Made by a program: the position numbers and the translations under genes
Notes under the pieces: model-generated
Told to the model about the DNA's origin: nothing
The model's database searches: none
What the model saw: the letters and a program-made list of their open reading frames with translations, nothing else
Shown here: positions 35,606 through 43,322 of the stretch, in pieces
Layout: every line of letters begins with the position of its first letter
How positions within the stretch are numbered: position 1 is the stretch's first letter
Origin: Cognatishimia sp. WU-CL00825
Lineage (GTDB): Bacteria; Pseudomonadota; Alphaproteobacteria; Rhodobacterales; Rhodobacteraceae
DNA: 64,000 nucleotides
Reading direction: 5' to 3'
NCBI RefSeq assembly: GCF_040364665.1
Contig: NZ_BAABWX010000003.1
Coordinates: 124,001 to 188,000 of the forward strand

Positions 35606-36739
35606 ATGCCAGGGTCACGCCCCACCGCGGAATTTAGAAATGCATTGCCGTTTGCATTGCCCTTGTTATTGGTGCCGCTGATCTGGTTCAGCGCCATGCA
35701 AGGCGGTTGGTGGTTGCTGAGCGTGCCGCTGTGCACCTGGTATTTGTTTTCGATTCTGGACGCAGCCATTGGGTTGAATCTGGCCAATAATGACCCGCAG
35801 ACCGACGAATCTGAGTTGTTTTGGTATCGTTTGATCACTTTGGTTTGGCCCATACTGCAATTCATCACCTTATTTGGGCTGATGGCCTATGCGCTGAACG
35901 CCGGCCATTTGGTGTTTTGGGAACGGGTTGGTCTGTTTTTTGGCATCGGCGTGATCACCGGCACAGTGGGGATTAATTTCAGCCACGAGTTGATGCACCA
36001 AAAGCCCAAATGGGAACGCGGGCTGGGTGATTTCTTGCTGGCCATGGTGCTGTATTCGCATTTTCGCAGCGAACATCTGTTGGTGCACCACCGCTATGTT
36101 GCGACCCCCAAAGACCCGGTGACTGCCCGCTATAACGAAGGCTTTCACCGCTTTTTCCCGCGGGTGTTACGCCAAAGCTGGTTCAGCGCGTTTCGGGCGG
36201 AAAAGGCAATGTTGGCGCGCAAAGATCTGCCATGGACCCACCGCAGCAACCCGTTTTTTAAGTATTGGCTGTTGCAGGCCGGCATGCTGTTACTGGCCTT
36301 TGTGATTGGCGGCTGGGCCGGTGTTGGCTTGTTTGTCTGGCAGGCCTGGATCGCGGTATGGCAACTGGAACTCGTCAATTATGTTGAACATTATGGGCTG
36401 ACCCGCGAACATTTGGGGGAAGGCAAATACGAACATACCAAACCGCATCACAGTTGGAATGCGGCGCATAAGGCGAGCAACTGGTTGTTGATCAACCTGC
36501 AGCGCCATTCTGATCACCACTACAAACCTGACCGTCGATTCCCTTTGCTGCAGAACTATGATGCCCATGAGGCTCCGCAATTGCCCTATGGCTACCCGAT
36601 CATGACAATGGTCGCGATGGTGCCCCCGCTATGGCGGCGCTTTATGAACCCGCGCGTGCGGGAGTGGCGCCGCACCTATTATCCTCAAATCGAAGACTGG
36701 CAGGCTTACAACAAAGCCAGCAATCCTGCTCCGAGATGA
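35606..36739 (+). CDS. alkB: AlkB-type alkane 1-monooxygenase
   Basis: A 377-residue integral membrane di-iron hydroxylase that oxidises medium-chain alkanes at the terminal carbon. Histidine boxes: HELMHQ, HLLVHHRYV, LQRHSDHH, and the AlkB-specific NYVEHYG. Several hydrophobic helices precede and separate them. ATG 35606 follows TTTTGGAGAGCAGA, a good site. No rubredoxin or rubredoxin reductase gene is adjacent, so electron partners must be elsewhere. The next gene, a globin, has its own promoter. Confidence 0.92.
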   Translation: MPGSRPTAEFRNALPFALPLLLVPLIWFSAMQGGWWLLSVPLCTWYLFSILDAAIGLNLANNDPQTDESELFWYRLITLVWPILQFITLFGLMAYALNAGHLVFWERVGLFFGIGVITGTVGINFSHELMHQKPKWERGLGDFLLAMVLYSHFRSEHLLVHHRYVATPKDPVTARYNEGFHRFFPRVLRQSWFSAFRAEKAMLARKDLPWTHRSNPFFKYWLLQAGMLLLAFVIGGWAGVGLFVWQAWIAVWQLELVNYVEHYGLTREHLGEGKYEHTKPHHSWNAAHKASNWLLINLQRHSDHHYKPDRRFPLLQNYDAHEAPQLPYGYPIMTMVAMVPPLWRRFMNPRVREWRRTYYPQIEDWQAYNKASNPAPR

Positions 36740-36764
36740 CGCATGTCGCAAATTTCTGAAAATA

Positions 36765-36773
36765 TGCTATAAT
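36765..36773 (+). promoter_or_regulatory. Extended -10 promoter for the globin gene
   Basis: TGC followed by the consensus hexamer TATAAT, an extended -10 element, 39 nt before the globin ATG. The -35 side is weak (GTCGCA at 17-nt spacing), which is typical where the extended -10 compensates. Confidence 0.5.
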
Positions 36774-36811
36774 CTATTGCGCGCGAACGGTTTTAGACCG
36801 GGGAGCTGCCT

Positions 36812-37237
36812 ATGCCACTCAGCGAACACCAAATGGATTTGATCCGCGACAGTTTTGAAAAGCTGCGCGGAGACTTGCAGCCAAAATCAATCGCGTTTTA
36901 TCAATCTTTGTTTGAACATGCGCCGCATCTAAAACCCATGTTTCGCGAAGATGATATGGCAGGACAAGGCATGCGGTTCATGTCCACATTGGGGGCGATT
37001 GTCGGTAATCTGCACGCGCCAGAATCCATGGAACAGCGATACAAGTATTTGGGTGCTGGCCATCGCGCATTGGGGGTCAAAGTCCAAGATTTTGCTCCGA
37101 TGGGCGTGGCGCTGATGGACACGCTTGCTAGCACCCTTGGCCATGAATTCAACGATGAGGTGCGCGAGGCCTGGACACAGGCCTATGCGGATTTCTCGAG
37201 GGAGATCATAAAACGCGGCGACATACCCGAAGCGTAG
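36812..37237 (+). CDS. Single-domain globin
   Basis: A 141-residue globin-fold protein beginning MPLSEHQMDLIRDSFEKL. H84 in GAGHRALGV is the likely proximal haem ligand, with the F-helix pattern; Q52 lies where the distal residue is expected, a glutamine as in many bacterial single-domain globins. It may handle oxygen or nitric oxide. No reductase domain is fused. GGGGAGCTG Shine-Dalgarno; located downstream of alkB but with its own promoter. Confidence 0.85.
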   Translation: MPLSEHQMDLIRDSFEKLRGDLQPKSIAFYQSLFEHAPHLKPMFREDDMAGQGMRFMSTLGAIVGNLHAPESMEQRYKYLGAGHRALGVKVQDFAPMGVALMDTLASTLGHEFNDEVREAWTQAYADFSREIIKRGDIPEA

Positions 37238-37263
37238 ACAGGTGAAGCGCGGCTGTGAGGCGA

Positions 37264-37289
37264 CAAAAAAACCCCGCCAAAAGGCGGGG
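37264..37289 (-). terminator. Rho-independent terminator of ccrM
   Basis: 7-bp stem CCCCGCC / GGCGGGG (37272-37278 with 37283-37289) with AAAA loop; on the minus strand a run of eight Ts follows. It lies 100 nt beyond the ccrM stop, and also past the globin stop on the other strand. Confidence 0.85.
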
Positions 37290-37389
37290 GATAGTTATGG
37301 TGCCATGTGAAAGTCAGACCACAGGCACCGGCGGTACCTCGGCTTTGGGCCAGCAGCCTGCTGACCCGTAATCTCTGTGTTCTGAAACC

Positions 37390-38517
<1,128 letters not shown>

Positions 38518-38527
38518 TCAGTATGTG

Positions 38528-38570
38528 CGGCGCTTATGCGCTCTATATAACCGGCACTTATGTGCTCTAT
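38528..38570. repeat. Two tandem 19-bp palindromic units in front of ccrM
   Basis: Unit 1 (38528-38546) CGGCGCTTATGCGCTCTAT and unit 2 (38552-38570) CGGCACTTATGTGCTCTAT, 24-bp period. They differ at two positions that pair with each other, so GCGC/GCGC became GCAC/GTGC and the palindrome is preserved. They sit 20-62 bp upstream of the ccrM start. Confidence 0.85.
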
Positions 38571-38572
38571 GG

Positions 38573-38581
38573 TTATCCACA
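38573..38581 (+). promoter_or_regulatory. Perfect DnaA-box 9-mer upstream of ccrM
   Basis: TTATCCACA, consensus DnaA box, 65-73 bp upstream of the ccrM ATG and 2 bp beyond the tandem palindromes. DnaA and CcrM are linked in the alphaproteobacterial cell cycle, so regulation is plausible but unproven. Confidence 0.5.
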
Positions 38582-38622
38582 GGATCAACTAAAGCCAATT
38601 CGAGGTCAATTTCTTTTTTGAA

Positions 38623-39255
38623 TCAGGATGTTAGGTTTTTAGCTTGATACAAGATGTTGTGTATTGGCTTGAATGAACGTCTATGGTGTGGGGTTATCCC
38701 CAGCCTGTGGATAGAATCTCGGTGCTGTTGCGTCGGATAGCCTTGGTTTTTTTCCCAACCGTAGCCCGGATACTGTTGCGACAAAGCCATCATAAGACAA
38801 TCGCGCCGCACTTTTGCCACAATTGAAGCCGCTGAAATTGAAACACTTTTTGCGTCACCTTTGACAATCGCCTCGGCTGAAACATTCAAGTCTCGCGGGA
38901 TCATATTTCCGTCGATCAACAGAAAATCTGGCACCGTGGGCAGGTTGCCCACTGCCCGCAACATCGCCAAATGGCTGGCACGCAGAATGTTAATCTCGTC
39001 GATTTCTTCCACGCTGGCAGACCCTACCCCCACTTGGGCCATTTCAAGGATTTGATCATAAAGCGCGTCGCGGCGTTTTGCGGTGAGCTTTTTGGAATCG
39101 TTCAGCCCGGCCGGTATGTTATCGGGGTCCAGAACCACTGCCGCCGCCATCACAGGCCCGGCCAAAGGGCCGCGGCCAACTTCATCAACGCCGGCAACCA
39201 TGGTTGCACCCTGCGTCAAGGCCGCCGTTTCAAGATCATAATTTGGATGTGTCAT
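38623..39255 (-). CDS. rnhB: Ribonuclease HII
   Basis: A 210-residue RNase HII removing ribonucleotides and RNA from DNA duplexes. Active-site motif GVDEVGRGPLAGPVMAAAVV with catalytic Asp-Glu, LNDSKKLTAKRRDALYD, and VKGDAKSVSISAASIVAKV. ATG 39255, with GAGG upstream, fits the usual length; the longer in-frame start at 39348 does not. It precedes ccrM on the same strand by 114 bp. Confidence 0.94.
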   Translation of the reverse strand: MTHPNYDLETAALTQGATMVAGVDEVGRGPLAGPVMAAAVVLDPDNIPAGLNDSKKLTAKRRDALYDQILEMAQVGVGSASVEEIDEINILRASHLAMLRAVGNLPTVPDFLLIDGNMIPRDLNVSAEAIVKGDAKSVSISAASIVAKVRRDCLMMALSQQYPGYGWEKNQGYPTQQHRDSIHRLGITPHHRRSFKPIHNILYQAKNLTS

Positions 39256-39292
39256 GGCCTCAGAAAGCGCAGTTCCATCATGGCTGCAAGAG

Positions 39293-39323
39293 AAAAAACC
39301 GGCACCCACTAAACGGGCGCCGG
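39293..39323 (-). terminator. Rho-independent terminator of the 39371 gene
   Basis: 9-bp stem CCGGCACCC / GGGCGCCGG with one mismatch (39299-39307 with 39315-39323); six Ts follow on the minus strand. It ends the small exported-protein transcript just before rnhB. Confidence 0.75.
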
Positions 39324-39370
39324 CTCTCCGGGGCGGCTGGGGATGCACTTATGCCCCTGTGCTCGACTGA

Positions 39371-39799
39371 TTAACTCTGAGCGATGTGATAGCCATGTTG
39401 ACGCAAGCAACGCATCTTATATCCCTTGCGCAGCCCCTGATCTGTCCGCAGGCGGGTTTTGCAGGTTGCCGGCAACCGGTCCACATGGCGGTATTTGCGC
39501 TCAAGGCAGCGATTGCTCATCATGCGCACGCGGCCATCCCAAGTGTGATGTAAACGCAGGCAGCTTGATGGCAACGCTTTGCGATGCCGGGGCTGAGGCC
39601 GCACAACACGTGGTTCATGGCGCGGTGTTGCATGGGCCCGGTTGTTGCTGACGGCCTTGCCAATGATGATCAGCGCTGTTGCGCCAAACAAAAATTTTGC
39701 CAGATCATCATTTCCAGCCTTGGCTGGGGCCGCAGAGAGCGAGATCCCTGTGACAGTGACGGCGGCGATCAAAATGGACGAGATGAATTTGCGGGACAT
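39371..39799 (-). CDS. Small exported cationic protein, unknown
   Basis: 142 residues, not recognised. A signal peptide (MSRKFISSILIAAVTVTGIS, cleaved near APAKAG) is followed by a hydrophobic stretch (KFLFGATALIIIGKAV) and a very basic, His/Arg-rich mature part with four cysteines (C80, C98, C113, C130 approximately) that could form disulfides in the periplasm. It could be a binding or surface protein. Own terminator; weak AGAAAGATC ribosome site. Confidence 0.7.
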   Translation of the reverse strand: MSRKFISSILIAAVTVTGISLSAAPAKAGNDDLAKFLFGATALIIIGKAVSNNRAHATPRHEPRVVRPQPRHRKALPSSCLRLHHTWDGRVRMMSNRCLERKYRHVDRLPATCKTRLRTDQGLRKGYKMRCLRQHGYHIAQS

Positions 39800-39980
39800 G
39801 GCATGATCTTTCTGCGGCTAAGGTTGCGATTCTTGTGGCCTGCGTTGAGGGCAAGGCTGATGACCTCAGACTGGCCCAAGCGCCGAAAGTCAGGCAATAA
39901 CGCGGCGCTGTTATCCAATAACATCGGTGGAAACGCCTGTTGTTATTGAATATCTGCGCAAACCACCGCAGAGTGAGCCC

Positions 39981-40271
39981 ATGCGTATAACAGCCCACAT
40001 ATCCCTGATTGCACTCAGCTTGCTGCTGGCCTCGCCCGCTCTGGCCGAGAATTGCTATGCCGATTACAAAGCCAAACAAAACAATCCCCTGCGCCTGCAT
40101 TATGGCGTGGCCCAGATCAATGCCACCTGCACAAAAGCCGCCGCAGAAATCGATCTGCAGCCGCGCTTGAAATCAGGCGGTTGGGTTTTGTTGAATGTTC
40201 TGTCAGTCTTTGACGGATCTGGCCTTGAGGGAAAGAAAGCCGATGCAGGACAATTCTACCTCCGCTATTGA
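39981..40271 (+). CDS. Small exported protein, unknown
   Basis: 96 residues: signal peptide with LLLASPALA then ENCYADYKAKQNNPLRLHYG, and a short conserved-looking domain ending GQFYLRY; two cysteines may form a disulfide. Function unknown. GAGTGAG upstream of ATG 39981. Its 3' end overlaps the next gene (start 40243), so the pair is probably one operon with the membrane winged-helix-like protein. Confidence 0.75.
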   Translation: MRITAHISLIALSLLLASPALAENCYADYKAKQNNPLRLHYGVAQINATCTKAAAEIDLQPRLKSGGWVLLNVLSVFDGSGLEGKKADAGQFYLRY

Positions 40272-40947
40272 GGCGCGCCAAATTGGCGGCCGTGTGGTCA
40301 CGTTTGGTATCATCGCCATCGTGGCCATTTTGCTGGGTGCTGGCGCTTTGCTGTTGCTGACCTTGCCAGATGCCAATGCGTTTAACTACCGCGTCGAACA
40401 ATTGTTTGTCGAGAACGATGACCTGACACGGCAGGCCGACCTGAAATTACTGGAAATTCTAGCACAATCAGGCACCGCCTTCGCTGATACTTTGGTCAGC
40501 TATCGCATGGTGATCTTTGTGCTGCTGATCTTTGCCACTGGCATGATGATCGCGGCACTGATCTTTTTAGTGATGTTGATCACTATGAACCGGCGCATGG
40601 CGCAGATCGAGCGTTCGGGCATTCAGGTCAATTCGCTGTTGATCAGCCGCGATGAAAAGAAAGTCTATCTAAACAACATGGGCTTTAAACTCACCGATGC
40701 TGCGCTGGAGACCTTGTCTGTTCTGGCCGAGGCCCGCATGGATGACGATGTGTTGTCGGGGATCGAAATCGAGGCGATGATTTCTGGCAAGCCGCAAACC
40801 GACTGTGAAGAGGCCGCCGGTGCCACCCGCATCAAACGCTTGCGTGACAGTCTGGGCAATCAAATGGTCAGCGAACTCTTAGTGAAAAACATCGCCCGGC
40901 GCGGCTATATGCTGGGCATCGACAAAGAGGTCATCCGGGTGCTTTAG
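40243..40947 (+). CDS. Two-TM protein with winged-helix-like C-terminal domain
   Basis: 234 residues, not a recognised family. TM1 about 17-40, an external loop of about 45 residues, TM2 about 87-112, then a cytoplasmic domain (130-234). That domain has LTDAALETLSVLAEARM, then ATRIKRLRDSLGNQMVSELL and IARRGYMLGI, which parallels the OmpR-type winged-helix pattern (LTxxExxLLxxL ... ISRLRxKL ... GxGYxL). A membrane-bound DNA-binding regulator like ToxR, but with reversed order, is possible; this is inference. GAGGGAAAG ribosome site; overlaps the preceding exported protein by 29 bp. Confidence 0.75.
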   Translation: MQDNSTSAIEARQIGGRVVTFGIIAIVAILLGAGALLLLTLPDANAFNYRVEQLFVENDDLTRQADLKLLEILAQSGTAFADTLVSYRMVIFVLLIFATGMMIAALIFLVMLITMNRRMAQIERSGIQVNSLLISRDEKKVYLNNMGFKLTDAALETLSVLAEARMDDDVLSGIEIEAMISGKPQTDCEEAAGATRIKRLRDSLGNQMVSELLVKNIARRGYMLGIDKEVIRVL

Positions 40948-40992
40948 GGGCGTTGCCCCTCGCGTCGAAACAGAGTTTCGACCCTCACCCCA

Positions 40993-41042
40993 GGGTATTT
41001 ATGTCAAGCACAACTATGGATTTGTTCTTGATCCAAATACCC
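40993..41042. repeat. Imperfect inverted repeat of GGGTATTTxxxTCAAG type
   Basis: GGGTATTTATGTCAAG (40993-41008) and CTTGATCCAAATACCC (41027-41042) are inverted copies with 13 of 16 matching. The right arm also matches 24730-24745. Located between the convergent membrane-protein and arfB genes; may act as a bidirectional transcript end, though it lacks a strong GC stem. Confidence 0.6.
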
Positions 41043-41054
41043 AAATCCACACCT

Positions 41055-41474
41055 TCAGTCGTCCTCCACACGGCCGCGCAGAGATTTCACCTCGCCGCGC
41101 ACTTTCTTGGCCTTCAGGCGGCGTTGTTTGCTGCCATAGGTGGGTTTTGTGGCAATGCGGCGTTTGGGTTTGACCAGGGCTTTGCGGATCAGGTCAGCAA
41201 GCCGATCCCGCGCGATATCGCGATTGCGAGCCTGGCTACGGGTTTCATCACATTGGATGATGATCGCCCCGTCTTTGGTCCAGCGCCGTCCGGCAAGGCG
41301 CTTTAGGCGGCTCTTTACCGGGTCTGGAATATGCGGGGATCTGGCCGCTTCAAAACGCAGTTCAACGGCGCTAGAAACTTTATTGACGTTTTGGCCACCC
41401 GGCCCAGAAGCGCGGATGAATTGCTCGGTCAATTCCCAGTCCTGCAGGGTGATTTGTTCGTTAACAACAATCAT
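41055..41474 (-). CDS. arfB: Ribosome-rescue peptidyl-tRNA hydrolase ArfB
   Basis: A 139-residue release-factor-like protein that frees stalled ribosomes. GGQ motif in ASGPGGQNVNKVSSAVELRF, basic C-terminal tail (KPKRRIATKPTYGSKQRRLK) that enters the mRNA channel. ATG 41474 preferred over TTG 41477. Immediately upstream on the same strand is a terminator (41496-41526) that separates it from the structured RNA candidate. Confidence 0.93.
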   Translation of the reverse strand: MIVVNEQITLQDWELTEQFIRASGPGGQNVNKVSSAVELRFEAARSPHIPDPVKSRLKRLAGRRWTKDGAIIIQCDETRSQARNRDIARDRLADLIRKALVKPKRRIATKPTYGSKQRRLKAKKVRGEVKSLRGRVEDD

Positions 41475-41495
41475 CAAATGTTCATTTCAGATACG

Positions 41496-41526
41496 AAAAG
41501 GGCCGTTCCACGCGCGGGAACAGCCC
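41496..41526 (-). terminator. Rho-independent terminator of the structured RNA candidate
   Basis: 10-bp stem GGGCTGTTCC / GGAACGGCCC on the minus strand (41517-41526 with 41500-41509, one U-G wobble), 7-nt loop, then TTTT. On the plus strand the wobble becomes an A-C mismatch, so the minus strand is the functional one. Confidence 0.85.
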
Positions 41527-41664
41527 TTCGAGATGTAGGGAGGTGCGCCGGTTAGGCAGCAACCAATTTTAGTTTCTTGTCAGCTTAGGACTGCCTGCGC
41601 TGCTTCTACTAAAACTGTTCCGACACCGCTCTCCATGACTTCTCTAGACAATGGGCACCTCCCT
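41496..41664 (-). ncRNA. Candidate structured small RNA
   Basis: On the minus strand a 10-bp closing stem AGGGAGGTGC / GCACCTCCCT (arms 41655-41664 and 41537-41546) encloses a nested 10-bp stem CAGTTTTAGT / ACTAAAATTG (41608-41617 with 41564-41573, one G-U pair) and a terminator follows. The paired bases in both the nested stem and the terminator fit the minus strand only. A TTGACT -35-like hexamer lies at 41709-41714, but the -10 is weak. Inside is an 18-codon ORF (41580-41636) with AGAGAAG upstream. It does not match 4.5S, 6S, tmRNA or RNase P as I know them. Confidence 0.55.
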
Positions 41665-41721
41665 TCAATTTGTTTCGCGTAAGGAAAGCGTGCCATAAAT
41701 TTTCTAGAAGTCAAAACAAAA

Positions 41722-42345
41722 TCATGTGGTTTGTGCAGATAGTTTACCCACGATGATGCGGAAAGGCACTAGGGCAAGCAATGCCAACGAAAGTTTCACC
41801 AGCCAGTCAGCCACTGCAAGAGAGACCCAAAGCGGCACCACGGGTCCTGCGCCCAACAAGGGCAACATATCTGCGGCCCAGCTTACGTCATTTACCGGTT
41901 CAAGGAAAGTCAAAGCGCCAGAAAAGGCAATGGTGAAGAACAGGGCAGTGTCCACAGAAGAGCCAATCAAAGTCGAGGCCAAGGGGGCCCGCCACCATGC
42001 GCCGCCGCGCAGGCGATCAAACAGCGAAACGTCCAGCATTTGCGCGGTCAGGAAAGCCAGACCAGAGCCGAGCGCGATGCGCAGGGTCACCAGCGGACCA
42101 AAATCGCCCTGAATTTGCGTGCCAACAAAGGAACACAGCAAGCCCACGACAAAGCCCACAAGCACCACCCGACGGGCGGCCGAGACGCCATAGACGCGGT
42201 TCATCACATCTGTGACCAAAAAGGCCAGCGGATAGGTGAACGCCCCCCAGGTCAGCCAGTTACCAAACAGGAATTGTACAAGGATATTTGAGGCCACCAC
42301 AATAGCGGCCATGGCAAGAATGCCAGGAAGATAGATCGTTTTCAT
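41722..42345 (-). CDS. VUT-family queuosine-precursor transporter
   Basis: A 207-residue inner-membrane protein with about six hydrophobic helices, starting MKTIYLPGILAMAAIVVASN and containing NWLTWGAFTYPLAFLVTDVM, typical of the VUT/YhhQ family that imports queuosine precursors (preQ0/preQ1). ATG 42345 matches the family's N-terminus. No Shine-Dalgarno is seen because an 18-bp perfect palindrome (42347-42364) fills that position, suggesting a bound regulator, leaderless start or translational control. No preQ1 riboswitch structure was recognised. Confidence 0.87.
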   Translation of the reverse strand: MKTIYLPGILAMAAIVVASNILVQFLFGNWLTWGAFTYPLAFLVTDVMNRVYGVSAARRVVLVGFVVGLLCSFVGTQIQGDFGPLVTLRIALGSGLAFLTAQMLDVSLFDRLRGGAWWRAPLASTLIGSSVDTALFFTIAFSGALTFLEPVNDVSWAADMLPLLGAGPVVPLWVSLAVADWLVKLSLALLALVPFRIIVGKLSAQTT

Positions 42346-42346
42346 T

Positions 42347-42364
42347 TTGTAAACCGTTTTACAA
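42347..42364. promoter_or_regulatory. 18-bp palindrome at the VUT start codon
   Basis: TTGTAAA-CCGT-TTTACAA, a perfect 7-bp inverted repeat with 4-nt spacer, one base upstream of the ATG. The TTG-N12-CAA outline resembles CRP/FNR-superfamily sites, but the exact regulator is unknown. Confidence 0.6.
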
Positions 42365-42431
42365 GGTGGCGGCGACTCGGCCCTGCCATCGTGGCAAGAC
42401 AAAGGGTCTTTATAGTGGCATTGCCGCTAAA

Positions 42432-43322
42432 TCAAGCTTTTCCCGGAACCAGGTATTCGACGATTTCGGTGCTTTGGAAGAACATGAAATTGTCATCGGA
42501 AACCATTGTCAGGCGCAACGCGCCTGTGTCATCGCGCCAAACCGACAGGCCTTCGAGGTTATCATGTTCGCCAGCTGCGGTTTCTAAAACAGCTTGTTCG
42601 GATGCAACCCCGTTGGCGTCAAAGACGAAACTGCGGATACGCGAGCGAAATCCAAAGAGTGTGAACTTGCGTTCCAGCAGGTAGAATTTTCCATCAGGCC
42701 CAAAATCCGCGCCAACTGGCTCGTATCGGCGGCTGCGCGACAAAAAGAAGGGTTGGCTCCAGACCCCATTTTCCAAGCGATAGACCGGCATGCCGCGGGC
42801 ATCCGTCGCGGACGATTCCGGTAGGGTATAAAGCCGGTTTCTGTCATCGATCGCCAGGGCTTCGAGAGAACCATTGTCTTGCAGCTTTGCAAAATCGGCG
42901 TGGCGTGGGTATTCCATCGCATTGCCGCTTGCCCGCGCATAGGCGCGCACCTGATGGATGCCCTCAAGCGAAATGAACAATTGGCCATCGCGGCGCACCG
43001 CAAGGCCCTCGGTGTCTTGACGCTGATTTTTTGGCGCTATGCCCTTGCTGTTATTCAGTGCGGTTGACGAGTCAATCTTCACAGATTGCAGATCTTGGTT
43101 TTCACGCACCATCCTGCCCTGCACCAGTCGGCCATGATCGGTCAAGGCAATGTATTTCCGCCCATCATTCAGCACTTCGATGGCAGAAAACCCGCCAAAC
43201 CAGTCCTCGTTTTGTTGCCATTTGGTTTCGGACACAAATTGCGCCACCCCTGTTGGGGTTGCACGCACTTGCAAACCTAGGACCAATGCCGCGCTTAGCG
43301 CGATTGCAAGACGTTTATACAT
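42432..43322 (-). CDS. Esterase-like activity of phytase family protein
   Basis: A 296-residue exported beta-propeller-like protein (phytase-esterase-like family). Signal peptide MYKRLAIALSAALVLGLQVR, then GGFSAIEVLNDGRKYIALTD, RDGQLFISLEGIHQVRAYAR and HDNLEGLSVWRDDTGALRLT. Function unknown; likely periplasmic. Overlaps mepA by 28 bp and is the last gene of the MFS-mepA-esterase operon. Confidence 0.82.
   Translation of the reverse strand: MYKRLAIALSAALVLGLQVRATPTGVAQFVSETKWQQNEDWFGGFSAIEVLNDGRKYIALTDHGRLVQGRMVRENQDLQSVKIDSSTALNNSKGIAPKNQRQDTEGLAVRRDGQLFISLEGIHQVRAYARASGNAMEYPRHADFAKLQDNGSLEALAIDDRNRLYTLPESSATDARGMPVYRLENGVWSQPFFLSRSRRYEPVGADFGPDGKFYLLERKFTLFGFRSRIRSFVFDANGVASEQAVLETAAGEHDNLEGLSVWRDDTGALRLTMVSDDNFMFFQSTEIVEYLVPGKA

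Noticed and set aside
42365..42431. preQ1 riboswitch in front of the VUT transporter
   Set aside because: I looked for the short preQ1-I pseudoknot pattern and for type II/III layouts and did not find a convincing match; the palindrome is DNA-like.
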